Assembly: GCA_028751875.1 (NCBI GenBank)
Contig: CM054138.1
Coordinates: forward strand, 40,760,326 to 40,824,325
Length of the DNA: 64,000 nt
DNA from: Rapana venosa
Taxonomy: Eukaryota; Mollusca; Gastropoda; Neogastropoda; Muricidae
Reading direction: 5' to 3'
Part shown: piece after piece, positions 33,488 to 43,500 of the stretch
Numbering within the stretch: position 1 is the first letter of the stretch
How the letters are laid out: each line of letters starts with the position of its first letter
Made by a program: the position numbers and the translations under genes
Notes under the pieces: generated by a model
What the model saw: the letters and a program-made list of their open reading frames with translations, nothing else
The model's database searches: none
What the model was told of the DNA's origin: nothing

Positions 33488-33496
33488 TCTTCTCTC

Positions 33497-33540
<44 letters not shown>

Positions 33541-33565
33541 ACAACGAGAGAGAGACAAAGAGCAT
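33457..33565. repeat. (CT)n then short (GA)n
   Basis: CT repeats to 33540, then ACAACGAGAGAGAGAC. Confidence 0.93.
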
Positions 33566-33884
33566 GCGTACATGACGTTTTTTGGGGGGACGGCTCTCCC
33601 AATCACGTAAGCGCGCATCATCTGCTATGGTGTTGATGTCTTTAACAGGACCACTGCCCTTACCAAACACACCGTACTCGACTAGCATAACACATTGCTT
33701 TCCCTGTAGATAATAAATACAATTCACTATCATCTTTTCACTTTAAAGTTTCTTATTTTGTTTTAGTGGGCACATCTTACCCATCCATGTGTCATGCTAG
33801 TTGAGTAAGGCGTGTCTGGTAAGGACAGGGGTTCTGTTGGATGGAGAACTAACACTACAGATGGGGCGGGGGTGTCTGGGTTTC
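33566..33884. other. No recognisable feature
   Basis: Non-repetitive; no gene seen. Confidence 0.4.
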
Positions 33885-34275
33885 GGCTGCACACGTAGTA
33901 TCTTGTATAGAGTGTGAGTGGAAAAAAATGTTGGTGATTTTCACAGATTTTTTTAAAGCATGAAAAAATGGACTGTACACTTGTTTTTTGGATTGAGGAC
34001 ATAGAGCAATACCAGGTAGTCACGAGAAAGTTGGAAATAACCATCAAATGAGGTTTGCCTGTATTCCTACAGCGTTGACCCCGCGCATGCATATTGCGGT
34101 AAGGAAGCTAGCAGACGACAAAGGACTGAATGGGTACAGTGTTTTGCTGAAAAATTAAAAAATGTCAAACCTACCAAATTTGTTCAAAATCACATGAGTT
34201 TTGAGTCAAAGGCTAGTCTTTCACAAAAAGTGGGTTTTATTTCTGTGGATGCCTTAGTACGTGCTGTATGAATAT
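33885..34275 (+). mobile_element. Dispersed repeat F
   Basis: About 380 bp, homologous in inverse orientation to 57475-57868. Shared landmarks: GTGATTTTCACAGA (GTGAAAATCACC in complement), TAGTCACGAGAAAGTTGGA, CCGCGCATGCATATTGCGGT, GTCAAACCTACCAAATTTGT and AATCACATGAGTTTTGAG. No terminal repeats or protein recognised. Confidence 0.8.
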
Positions 34276-34477
34276 AAGAGTTACATAGAAAAACAGAAGG
34301 AAAAGAGTGATTTGTTAATACCGGTGTGCAGCCTTCCCGCCAGGACGGAAGATGCATTAGTGCTGCTGCTGTCCTTAGAAGGGAGAGGGGAGACAAGGTG
34401 GTTTGCTCGTCAGGCGGGGCGGGGCGGGGTCTCCAGGGCCGGGGAAGATGTAATGGCCCTGTTGGATGGGAACACAG
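34276..34477. other. No recognisable feature
   Basis: Contains a GGCGGGGCGGGGCGGGG patch near 34414-34430. Confidence 0.4.
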
Positions 34478-34996
34478 CTTGCCTGCCTTGCCTTGCCCTG
34501 CCCTGCCTTGCCCTGCCTTGCCCTGCCTTGCCTCGCCTTGCCCTGCCCTGCCCTGCCTTGCCTTGTCTTGCCCTGCCTTGCCTTGCCTTGCCTTGCCTTG
34601 CCTTGCCTTGCCCTGCCTTGCCTTGCCTTGCCTTGCCTTTCCTTGCCTTGCCTTGCCTTGCCTTGCCTTGCCCTGCCCTGCCCTGCCCTGCCCTGCCCTG
34701 CCTTGCCCTGCCTTGCCTTGCCTTGCCTTGCCTTGCCTTGCCTCGCCTTGCCTTGCCTTGCCCCGCCTTGCCTTTCCTTGCCCTGCCTTGCCTCGCCTTG
34801 CCCTGCCTTGCCCTGCCTTGCCCTGCCTTGCCTTGCCTTGCCTTGCCTTGCCTTGCCTTGCCCTGCCTTGCCTTGCCTTGCCCTGCCTTGCCTTGCCCTG
34901 CCCTGCCCTGCCTTGCTTTGCCCTGCCTTGCCTTGCCTTGCCCTGCCCTGCCCTGCCCTGCCCTGCCCTGCCCTGCCCTGCCTTGCCTTGCCTTGC
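34478..34996. repeat. CCTTG/CCCTG pentanucleotide block
   Basis: About 104 pentamer units, a mix of CCTTG and CCCTG with rare CCTCG, CCCCG and CTTTC variants. All six frames stay open because neither pentamer creates a stop codon. The resulting 180-280-codon Leu/Ala/Pro/Cys or Lys/Ala/Arg/Gln/Gly frames are not genes. Confidence 0.97.
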
Positions 34997-35127
34997 GTGT
35001 AGTGTCGCTGTGAAGGCAAGCATTACATAGACCGTGGAAGAGTGAACTGTCTTTGTCTGCTGCCCGTCTGTTTTTTCCGTTTTCGTTGTCTGGGTTTTTG
35101 TTTTATCTGTTTGTTTGGTTTTCGTTT

Positions 35128-35515
35128 TTTCGTTCCTCCTCGGCTAGAAGCTGCAAGGTTCACTGCTGGTAACATTTTGCGTACGCGACCGTTTGCCTGT
35201 CAAGAAGGTAGCCGCACTCCGACTACGGGGATGGTGTCAAAACACGATACCAGTGTGCATGCGGGTCTCTTTTCTTTTTAATTTTGTCACCTTTCCCTAC
35301 CGGCATGCAATGGCTTACTCTACCCAAAAGGCGAAACGGGTTTTAATAACACGTGTTCAAGATCTTCTGCGTGCGTTCGTGCAAAGGACCTCAGTTTATA
35401 GTTTCATCCGAAGAATTTTGGGGGACGTAAAGTCGGTACTGATGTTAACACCAGGGGGGAAATACCCTTGACTCCGTGATGGCTCGAATATGGACCGCCA
35501 CTAGGCCCCCCCCCC
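35128..35515 (-). mobile_element. SINE-B, near full-length
   Basis: As read on plus: GGCTAGAAGCTGCAAGG and TTCACTGCTGG, TAGCCGCACTCCGACTACGG, GATACCAGTGTGCATGC, then the shared core with TGCGTGCGTTCG and TTTCATCCGAAG. The head ends in CCACTAGGCC and a C run. Confidence 0.86.
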
Positions 35516-35638
35516 CCCTCCCCCCATACCTCTTGTCTTTTGTTACCTCCCTGCATCTTTTTCCTCTACATGGAGCAAAGCTGTTTTCCTTTTTTTTGTT
35601 TGTTTTGGCAACAAGCACACACCGCAAGGGCGTGCATG

Positions 35639-35833
35639 TATCTCTCTCTCTCTCTAACTCTCTCCCTCTCCCCCATAATACACACGTACGCACTCTCTAC
35701 CTTGAGGCCTCCCTCCCTTCCCTTCACTCTGTCTTTCTGTCTGAATCTCTCTCTCTCCCTCCCTCTCCCCTCCCTCTCTCTATCTCTCCCTCCCTCTCTC
35801 TCTGTTTCTCTCTCTCTCACGCACACACACATT

Positions 35834-35912
<79 letters not shown>
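35639..35912. repeat. CT block then long (CA)n
   Basis: CT- and CCCT-rich to about 35820, then CA and CGCA repeats, pure at about 35852-35910. Confidence 0.94.
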
Positions 35913-35954
35913 AACAAAGCAGAGAGATAAACTTTAAAGTTCTTGGAAAAGGGA

Positions 35955-35976
35955 GGGGGGGGGGGGGGGGGGGGGT
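35955..35976. repeat. Run of 22 G
   Basis: Homopolymer. Confidence 0.95.
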
Positions 35977-36065
35977 TTAGAAAACCATGATGGCTCTTCA
36001 TGTTTTATAATGCAACAGACAGACACTGTGCTGGCCTCAGTGACCTCAGTCATTCTAATGCACTG

Positions 36066-36300
36066 CATAAGGTAAAGGTGTCCCATAACCTATGTGGTCG
36101 TAGGGGAGCGAGGCATCAGAGACCTCAACTTCTCCAGGGGCCAGCATATTAAGGGCGGCGCCCATCTCCTCTTCTCGCTGCTATACCTTCCCTGACCCTA
36201 AAGAGGGCAGGTACCCATTCACAGCTGGGGGAACTGTACTGAAGCCAAGGCGCGCAAACGGTCACCCATCCAAGTGGTAACCTCGCTCGACGCTGCTTGA
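36066..36300 (-). mobile_element. SINE-G, 5'-truncated
   Basis: Complement of 18650-18900: GGTAAAGGTGTCCCATAACC, CTAAAGAGGGCAGGTACCC, the 5S-like box C complement GGTCACCCATCCAA (36260-36273) and the box A complement CGACGCTGCTTGA. It stops before the tRNA-like A box. Confidence 0.85.
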
Positions 36301-36365
36301 TTAACGGCACCGCTTGCAAGAGCAGTGGCTGCATAGACTTTGATGGTTCATTGCAACGACTGGAA

Positions 36366-37175
36366 GGGGCTGTCACCACCGCCATAACAGCTTGTGTCAC
36401 CACCGCCATAACAGCTTGTGTCACCACCGCCATAACAGCACCGCCATAACAGCTTGTGTCACCACCGCCATAACAGCTTGTGTCACCACCGCCATAACAG
36501 CTTGTGTCACCACCGCCATAACAGCTTGTGTCACCACCGCCATAACAGCCTGTGTCACCACCGCCATAACAGCCTGTGTCACCACCGCCATAACAGCCTG
36601 TGTCACCACCGCCATAACAGCCTGTCTCACCACCGCCATAACAGCCTGTATCACCACCGCCATAACAGCTTGTGTCACCACCGCCATAACAGCCTGTGTC
36701 ACCACCGCCATAACAGCCTGTGTCACCACCGCCATAACAGCCTGTGTCACCACCGCCATAACAGCCTGTGTCACCACCGCCATAACAGCCTGTGTCACCA
36801 CCGCCATAACAGCCTGTGTCACCACCGCCATCTGTGTCACCACCGCCATAACAGCCTGTGTCGCCACCGCCATCTGTGTCACCACCGCCATAACAGCTTG
36901 TGTCACCACCGCCATAACAGCTTGTGTCACCACCGCCATAACAGCCTGTGTCACCACCGCCATAACAGCCTGTGTCACCACCGCCATAACAGCCTGTGTC
37001 ACCACCGCCATAACAGCCTGTGTCACCACCGCCATAACAGCCTGTGTCACCACCGCCATAACAGCCTGTGTCACCACGTCATAACAGCCTGTGTCACCAC
37101 CGCCATAACAGCCTGTGTCGCCACCGCCATCTGTGTCACCACCGCCATAACAGCCTGTGTCGCCACCGCCATAAC
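36366..37175. repeat. 24-bp minisatellite, about 33 units
   Basis: Unit GTCACCACCGCCATAACAGC plus YTGT. A 24-bp period keeps frames open (Cys-Val-Thr-Thr-Ala-Ile-Thr-Ala on plus). A 14-bp unit near 36430 and a one-base loss near 37077 shift the frame, so it does not behave as coding sequence. Several 18-bp units lack AACAGC. Confidence 0.96.
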
Positions 37176-37272
37176 TACCGGTGTCCTGGCAGCAGTAACA
37201 ATCGTGATGGCACGTAATAATAAACGGCAACGCGGGCAATAGCAGTGACTGCAGTCTTAAGTTAACACATAC

Positions 37273-37314
37273 AGCTAGATCTTCTGTCTCTTTCTCTGTG
37301 TGTCTGTCTCCCTG

Positions 37315-37345
<31 letters not shown>

Positions 37346-37480
37346 ACCTGTCTGTTTCCAAAAGAGTCAACAGGTATAGAGAGAGAGACAGAGACAGACA
37401 CAAAGAGAGAGAGAGACAAAGATAAACAGAGACAGAGAGGACAGACAGAGAGAGAGAGACAGACAGACAGTCAAGAGACC
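37273..37480. repeat. TCTG block facing a CAGA block
   Basis: TCTG/TC repeats (37276-37355) are followed after about 20 bases by GACAGA/GA repeats (37376-37470), so the halves are complementary. Confidence 0.88.
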
Positions 37481-37764
37481 GGGAGAGAGAGCTCAGCTAG
37501 TATTTTATGTAGCTAGCTAGCTACCCACCCAGTGTATATGAGAAGCGAGCAATAATGGCATCATGGCCCTAGGCTTGCACAGAAGCGGGGAAGGGGGAGG
37601 CAGGGAGAGAGAGAGAGCTGTCTGCATGTTACGTACATCTGTTGTGTCGTAAAGCGGTTTACTGTCGAAAAATGGACAGGCTCAACGGAGAAGAAACAAA
37701 CAAAAACAAACTTCTCTGGAAACTTTCTGCGGGAAAGAAAAACTCTTTTCCTTTCCTGCACCAG
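37481..37764. other. No recognisable feature
   Basis: AGCTAGCTAGCTA near 37510-37523. The right end is a pyrimidine tract before the candidate exon. Confidence 0.4.
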
Positions 37765-37835
37765 GTGGGCTGCCTATGCACTCGTTTCAAATCACAAGAC
37801 AAACCATATCGAACCTGACAATTCTTCTTGTAGTG
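37765..37835 (+). CDS. Candidate internal exon, 71 nt, product unknown
   Basis: Preceded by the acceptor-like CTTTTCCTTTCCTGCACCAG and followed by GTGAGTGTG. Two frames are open: one (codons from 37766) contains WAAYALVSNHKT and the sequon NSS; the other contains MHSFQITRQTISNLT. In the first frame the exon ends with one spare base, which fits the start phase of the candidate exon at 63716. No homologue comes to mind. Chance occurrence of such a pair in 64 kb is possible. Confidence 0.25.
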
Positions 37836-37954
37836 GTGAGTGTGCAAATCGGTAAAACAATATAGTTTTTGCTGGGAAAGTTAGCGAGTACTCAAATTAC
37901 GTTCGCGGCCTCGACCGAGTTGTTATTCATGTACTTTTGTGTATTTATGTGAAA

Positions 37955-38030
37955 GCGCTTTGTTTTGTTTGCCTTACAAGATTTAGCGCTATATAAATTC
38001 CATATTAGTAGTAGTAGTAGTAGTATATCT
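37955..38030 (+). mobile_element. T-tail retroelement 3' end
   Basis: AAAGCGCTTTGTTTTG, TTACAAGATTTAGCGCTATA and TAAATTCCATATTAG, then (TAG)n. Confidence 0.78.
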
Positions 38031-38065
38031 TTGTATTGCTGTTATTTTGGGGTTTCTTTTCACGA

Positions 38066-38200
38066 TTCAGGTTCAGATTCAGAATATTTTATTGCTATTG
38101 AAGTCATGTAGACTTATTTGGCACAACAAAACAAACATCAGTCTTAATAATCTGTTTGGCTCAAAATGATGTACACTACATGTGTGTTGATAGAAAATGA
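38066..38200 (-). mobile_element. LINE-like 3' tail
   Basis: GATTCAGGTTCAGATTCAGA then ATATTTTATTGC on plus: a TCTGAA tandem tail with upstream GCAATAAAATAT on minus. The 5' limit is uncertain. Confidence 0.45.
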
Positions 38201-38409
38201 CGTGGTAAGCAGTTTAGAAATACTTTCTTGCTACTTTTTGATTGGAGTCGCGTAGTTGAACGTCTGAATCCAGTTAGCGACATGAAATCCATTTAATGAC
38301 ACTACATACGTGGTGGGGGTGTGTGTGCCCTGGAGAAAGTTGGTTGGGGTCTTTAAGTGCTTTTGCCGGTTACTTCCAGGTGAATGCTTCTCAGACCACC
38401 TGACAGAAG

Positions 38410-38482
38410 CACTGTGTGTGTGTGAGGGAAGGAGGGAGGGAGGGAGAGAGATAGAGAAACACACACACACACACACAGACAT

Positions 38483-38517
<35 letters not shown>

Positions 38518-38535
38518 GGGAGAGAGATTGATTGA
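38410..38535. repeat. GGGA, CA and CAGA microsatellites
   Basis: GGAGGGAGGGAGGGAG, (CA)n, (CAGA)n, then GATTGATTGATTGATTG. Confidence 0.92.
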
Positions 38536-38600
38536 TTGATTGACAATCTTTATGCCCAAGGGTTACAGATAAGTATTGACATACTTTTTGTTTTTTCATC
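38527..38600 (-). mobile_element. LINE-like 3' tail with TCAA repeat
   Basis: On minus, CATAAAGATTGTCAATCAAT and further TCAA units: a retroelement-type 3' end. The 5' limit is uncertain. Confidence 0.4.
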
Positions 38601-38799
38601 TGGCCCTTGCCCTGAGTAGGGACTATCGTTATTTATCATAACTAATTATTTTAAACAAACGTTCAAATGGAAGGGGAAGAAATATAGAAATTTTATCTTT
38701 GAAAAATAAAAAAGATTATTTTTAAAATGTTAGAATAACCCCCCCAAAATGGATATTCTGAAGTGAAGTAAAAAAGTAATTATAACGAGAGAGAGATTT
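38601..38799. other. No recognisable feature
   Basis: AT-rich, nothing recognised. Confidence 0.4.
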
Positions 38800-38962
38800 T
38801 ATTTCAAGAATAGTGAAAGAAGCACTCATGGGCTTTTTTTTTTTACATCCAGTCCTCGTGTGCATGCAGTTTTTGTAAATTTTGTCATCCATTCCCACCG
38901 TCACACAATAGCCTACTCTTCCAAAAAATGTGACAGGTTTTAGTGTGTGCCCAAGATGTTCC
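38800..38962 (-). mobile_element. SINE-A 3' half, ends at a GA microsatellite
   Basis: TACATCCAGTCCTCGTGTGC through CACACAATAGCCTACTCTTC to GTGCCCAAGATGTTC. GA repeats start at the next bases. Confidence 0.82.
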
Positions 38963-39048
38963 GAGAGAGAGAGACAGAGACAGACAGACAGGGCTGGGAT
39001 GAGAGAGAGAGACAGACAGAGAGACAGACAGACAGGGCCGGGATGGAA

Positions 39049-39103
<55 letters not shown>

Positions 39104-39324
39104 AGAGAGACATACATACAGACAGAGAGGGAAGGAGAGAGAGAGGAAGGGAGAGAGAGAGAAGACAGACAGACAGACAGACAGAGAAGAAGGGAGAGAG
39201 AGAGACAGACAGACGGACAGACAGACAGGCAGGCAGGCAGGCAGCAGGCAGGCAGGCAGGCAGACAGACAGACAGACAGACAGACAGAGAGGGAAGGGAG
39301 AGAGAAGGGAAGGAGAGAGAGAAA

Positions 39325-39386
<62 letters not shown>

Positions 39387-39480
39387 GAGGGAAGGGAGAG
39401 AGAGAGAGACTCACACAGAGAGAGGGCAGAGAGACAGACAGACAGAGAGGGAAGGGAAGGAGAGAGAGAGGGGGGGGAGG
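38963..39480. repeat. GA/GACA/GGCA complex microsatellite
   Basis: Over 500 bases of GA, GACAGA, GGCA and GGGAAGGGAGAG repeats, including three similar blocks that each pass from GACA repeats to GAGGGAAGGGAGAG. Confidence 0.93.
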
Positions 39481-39829
39481 ATTCTTGTACCTTCAGTAAT
39501 TGCCTCAATCAATGTGGGCAGGCTGTATGGCTTAACCCCTCGACTAGTCTAGTCTCTGGATCTGACTGAAGGAAGACAGGAGTAGGAAGAGATGGTATAG
39601 CTAGCCTCCAGACCAGTCGATTCAGTGACAGACAGACAGACAGACTGGACTGGCGAGTGAAAAAGAAAAGTCAGATAACCTCTGAGAGTTACTACCTCTG
39701 TGTGTGTAATACCCGACATACACGACATACACGTCAGTTTTTAAAAGATGGTGATGTTCAATTTTCACTACCTTATTTTGGAATGTTTTAACCAATATGA
39801 AATATAGCTTTTTGTGTCTTTGAGATTTT
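39481..39829. other. No gene recognised
   Basis: Short CAGA run near 39629-39645 and a short ACGACATACAC duplication near 39715-39733. Confidence 0.45.
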
Positions 39830-39907
39830 TGATAAGTATCAATCTGCCTGTCAGTATTGTAATTGCCCTTCATGGGATGATTAAAGTGTTTTTGACTTGA
39901 CTTGACT
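39830..39907 (+). mobile_element. LINE-like 3' tail
   Basis: CCTTCATGGGATGATTAAAG then TTTTTGACTTGACTTGACT: a retroelement 3' end with a TTGAC tandem tail. Confidence 0.5.
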
Positions 39908-40039
39908 GGACTAAGTGCCAGTATTTTATGCTTGCTGGTGTTTTTCCAACAGACATACACACTTCCTCTTTCGCTACTCTCAGTTTGCACTTTGGTTTAT
40001 TCATAAGTGACATACACGCCTGCTTGCATGCATGCATGC

Positions 40040-40212
40040 ACGCACACACGCTCGCTCACACACACATACATTCACTCACACACACACTCTACCACCCCCC
40101 CTCTCTCTTCCCCCCCCTCTCTCTTCCCCCCCCCCCCCCTCTCTCCCCCCTTCCTTTCTCTCCTCTCCCTCCCTCCCTCCTTCTCCCTACCCCTCTCTCT
40201 CTCTGTCTCTCT
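40040..40212. repeat. CA then CCCT/CT and C runs
   Basis: CA/GC repeats to 40088, then C- and CT-rich sequence. Confidence 0.88.
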
Positions 40213-40305
40213 CATGCAGAGTGGACAATAACAACAAAACTTACCACGTCCATCTTTTCCTCCTAACCAAAAAGCATTAATTTAAAATATATGTAAAACG
40301 AGCAA

Positions 40306-40428
40306 CCCGAAGTCGGAATCCTTCTACCGTAATTAATGGTGGGTGAAGAAGAAAAAAAAAGGTCACAGAGGCAAAAATCTCACCATTGGTGAACCTTAGA
40401 GCTCTAGCCGAGGAACCCAACAATAAAA
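40306..40428 (+). mobile_element. SINE-B 3' fragment
   Basis: CCCGAAGTCGGAATCCTTCT, GGCAAAAATCTCACCATTGG and CTCTAGCCGAGGAACCC. Confidence 0.82.
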
Positions 40429-40801
40429 AGAGAAGCTAATGGAGCAAAATGAGGCTGAGTGGCAATGAGAATCGATAAGAAAAGAAGAGAAAGGAAAGAA
40501 GAGAAAGGAAAAGAAAAAGAAAGGGGAAGAAGAGCCAACCAACACTCTATCGATTAATCCATCAACACGATAAGAAATCCTCGCCAAGTTATAAAAATAT
40601 AAAAAAACAACCTTGCCCAGTAACCGTCTACGCTTTCCTGCCTTCCCTCCGGCTAAAAAAAAAAGTAAAACCAGCAGCTAGCTGGTGTGTCATAAAAAAA
40701 AAAAGGCCAGTCTTTTTTATCGACATCTCTGTACAGTAGTAGTATAGTGGCCATTTGCACAGTACAGTACAGACAGTGTGTGGCCGTGCCGTTGTGGCCA
40801 G
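40429..40801. other. No gene; purine-rich patch
   Basis: GAAAGGAAAAGA repeats at 40475-40525. The CAGTACAGTACAGACAGTG patch lies near 40758. Nothing coding recognised. Confidence 0.45.
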
Positions 40802-40826
40802 CCCCCCCCCCCCCCCCCCCCCCCCC
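40802..40826. repeat. Run of 25 C
   Basis: Homopolymer. Confidence 0.95.
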
Positions 40827-40999
40827 TCAAAAAGAAAAAAGAAAAAAGTCTGTTGCTCTTGGCAGAAGGGAGAGTAGTGAAGTGGGGTAGTGAGGTTTGT
40901 GTGGTGAGCTACCACTGTCTGGGGTTACTAGTAGTACACTGTGAGGGATTTGGGTATCTTTTTTATCCTAGCGAAAAATGTTCACTTTTTGGAGGTTTT

Positions 41000-41213
41000 C
41001 TTCTTGTTCGTCTTTTCCTTCTTGTTCGTCGTCTTTTCCTTCTTCTTTTCCTTCTTCTTCCTTCTTCTTCTTCCTTCTTTCTTTCCTTTCCTTCTTTCGT
41101 TCTTTTCCTCTTCCTTTTCTTTCTTCTTCCTTCTTTCCTTCTTTTCTTCTTCTTCTTCTTTCCTCCTTCTTTCTTTCTTCTTCTTCTTCATCTCCTCCTC
41201 CTCCTTCTGCTTG
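41000..41213. repeat. TTC/TTCC/TCC pyrimidine tract
   Basis: About 210 bases of nearly pure pyrimidine on plus. Ser/Phe/Leu or Lys/Glu/Arg frames are artefacts. Confidence 0.9.
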
Positions 41214-41595
41214 AGCTCCGAAGTTCACAAATGGTGAGATTTTTGCGAATGCGACCGTTTTTCTCCCACCATGAAGGTAGCCACATTCCGACCTCGGGGA
41301 TGGTGTCTAAACACAACACCTGTGTGCATGTGTTTGTTTTTTTAAATAATTTTAAATTGTCGTTCGTTCCTACCAGCACGAAATGGCCCACTCTTCCGAA
41401 AGGTGGAATGGGTTTTTAACATGTGCGCAAGATGTTCTGCGTGCATTTTCACACGGGGCCTTATTTTATAGTCTCATCCGAAGTTGTTTTTTTTGTTTTA
41501 CTTGTCAAACTGGGAAGAAAGGGCAAGGCTGGGAATCGGATCCATAATCTCACTGTTTACTTGTTAGGCAGGTGAACGTCTTAACCGTCCTGCCA
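41208..41595 (-). mobile_element. SINE-B with a different 5' head
   Basis: The 3' region (GCTCCGAAGTTCACAAATGG) and core (TGCGCAAGATGTTCTGCGTG, GTCTCATCCGAAG) are standard. Beyond 41488 the sequence is not the usual head: minus reads GGTGGCAGGACGGTTAAGAC and GGATCCGATTCCC, a different tRNA-like block. Confidence 0.8.
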
Positions 41596-41664
41596 CCTTC
41601 CTTCTTACTTTTCTTCTGAAAGATGGGGAGTTTTGGACTTGGAAGGTATTCTGAGAGTGTCTGT

Positions 41665-42258
41665 GTCTAAGCATATACATAAACACATAGGATATAGAGA
41701 CTGTAACATAGGGGTCTGTGTCTGAGTATGATGTACATGTAGACATAGGATATAGAGACTGTAACATAGGGTCTTTGTCTGAGTATGATGTACATGTAGA
41801 CATAGGATATAGAGACTGTAACATAGGGTCTTTGTCTGAGTATGATGTACATGTAGACATAGGATATAGAGACTGTAACATAGGGGTGTGAGTATGATGT
41901 TCATGTAGACATAGGATATAGAGACTGTAACATAGGGGTCTGAGTATGATGTACATGTAGACATAGGATATAGAGACTGTTACATAGGGGTGTGAGTATG
42001 ATGTACATGTAGACATAGGATATAGAGACTAACATAGGGGTCTGTGTCTGAGTATGATGTACATGTAGACATAGGATATAGAGACTGTAACATAGGGGTC
42101 TGTGTCTGAGTATGATGTACATGTAGACATAGGATATAGAGACTGTTACATAGGGGTGTGAGTATGATGTACATGTAGACATAGGATATAGAGACTGTAA
42201 CATAGGGGTCTGAGTATGATGTACATGTAGACATAGGATATAGAGACTGTAACAAAGG
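41665..42258. repeat. Minisatellite, 52/58-bp units
   Basis: About eleven units with GAGACTGTAACATAGGGG, GAGTATGATGTACATGTAG and ACATAGGATATA. Longer units add TCTGTG or TCTTTG before TCTGAGTATG. The His/Thr/Ser/Tyr minus frames are the repeat. Confidence 0.95.
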
Positions 42259-42411
42259 GGATGTAGGAACGTGAGGAGACTTGTTTCCTTGGTGACATTC
42301 GAGCTTGACGCTCAATTATACAAATAGGTTTCTGTGGTGTGTTGTGTGTGTGTATGTGTGTGTTGTGAGTTGGTGTGCGTGTGTGCGTGTTTCTGGCGTC
42401 GTGCGTGCGTT

Positions 42412-42769
42412 TATTATTTATTTATTTTTTATTTATTTTTTTTTATATCGAGGATAATGGAATAAGCATTTATGCGCTTTTTTTACATCCAGTCCCTGTG
42501 TGTATGCGGTTTGTAAATTCTGTCATCTGTTCTCACCGGCACACAATGGCCTACTCTTACGAAAAGTGGAACAGGATTTAACGTGTGCGCAAGATGTTCT
42601 GCGTGCGTTCGCACACGGGGCCTCGGTTTATAGTCTCATCCGAAGGACTTTTGGAGAGAGTGGAGTCTGCACTGATGTTAACTCCAGGGGAAAATATCCC
42701 CTTGAATGGGAATCGAACCCGGGTCGTCAGATTGCGAGCGCAATGTTCTAACCACTAGGCTATCCCGTT
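42412..42769 (-). mobile_element. SINE-A, full-length
   Basis: Tail ATATCGAGGATAATGGAAT at left, core, then B box complement GGAATCGAACC (42709-42719) and A box complement CCACTAGGCTA (42752-42762). Confidence 0.94.
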
Positions 42770-42777
42770 ACAACCAT

Positions 42778-42803
42778 AACAGACCCCTATGTTACAGTCG
42801 CAA
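42778..42803 (-). repeat. Isolated, inverted piece of the 52/58-bp minisatellite
   Basis: ACAGACCCCTATGTTACAGT is the exact complement of the array's ACTGTAACATAGGGGTCTGT. It lies about 520 bases from the array, across the SINE-A copy. Confidence 0.8.
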
Positions 42804-42871
42804 CCATACAAGTAAACATATTCACCTGCACCAACAGTTACATGCACGAGTATAAAAAACACCTTCACAAA

Positions 42872-43015
42872 CCCCCCCCCCCCCCCCCCCCCCCCCCTTC
42901 CCCTCCCCACCTCCTCACATGACACGCGCGCGCGCACACACACGCACACACACACACACACACACATACACACATACACACACACCACGGAGAGAGAAAG
43001 AGAGAGAGAGGATGG
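42872..43015. repeat. C run, CA/CG and GA microsatellites
   Basis: Run of 26 C (42872-42897), CGCGCGCG and CA repeats, then GA. Confidence 0.94.
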
Positions 43016-43375
43016 GAGGGATGGGGGAAAAAAGGGAGGGAGGGGTAGGTAGGGGGGAATCATTGCATTCTTCATTTTTGTAATTACTGTGCAGATTCTA
43101 AGCACAGATCTTTGTGTTGGTATTTTTTATTTTATCGGAAGAAAAACACTGTAGTGCTGTGTTATAAGGAAACAACAGCTCCTCGCCCCACAATTGTTTT
43201 TCCTTTCAGTTAGAAATCGTGCCAGCTGAGCTGAACGTGGTGGCACCAGAAAAACGGGGACGTTTCATGTGACATGATGAGGTGGGCGAACAGAAGATGT
43301 GACGGGAGTATCGATTAAGAGAACACGATCTGTTTGATAAACTAATCCGTATCGATAAGGGGAAGTGGAGGGAAA
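43016..43375. other. No recognisable feature
   Basis: GGGA-rich at the left; otherwise nothing recognised. Confidence 0.4.
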
Positions 43376-43442
43376 GGGGGGGGGGGGAGAGACAGAGACA
43401 GACAGACAGAGAGACAGAGACAGACAGACAGACAGACAGAGA
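43376..43442. repeat. G run then CAGA repeats
   Basis: About 11 G followed by GACAGA/CAGA. Confidence 0.92.
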
Positions 43443-43454
43443 ATATCAAATTCT

Positions 43455-43500
43455 TCAATTTCCAGGATACCCATGTGCTTTTTTACACCCAGTCCCCGCC
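43455..43500 (-). mobile_element. SINE-A tail fragment
   Basis: ATGTGCTTTTTTACACCCAG then TCCCCG, with TTCCAGGATA upstream and the usual ATGGAATAAGCA missing. Confidence 0.55.

Noticed and set aside
34190..35023. Frames of 180-280 codons with Leu-Ala-Leu-Pro-Cys or Lys-Ala-Arg-Gln-Gly repeats
   Set aside because: They are a pentanucleotide repeat read in each frame; all six frames are open.
36392..37419. Long repeat-protein frames (230-332 codons) over the 24-bp array
   Set aside because: Frame-breaking units inside the array and low-complexity flanks show that they are not maintained as coding sequence.
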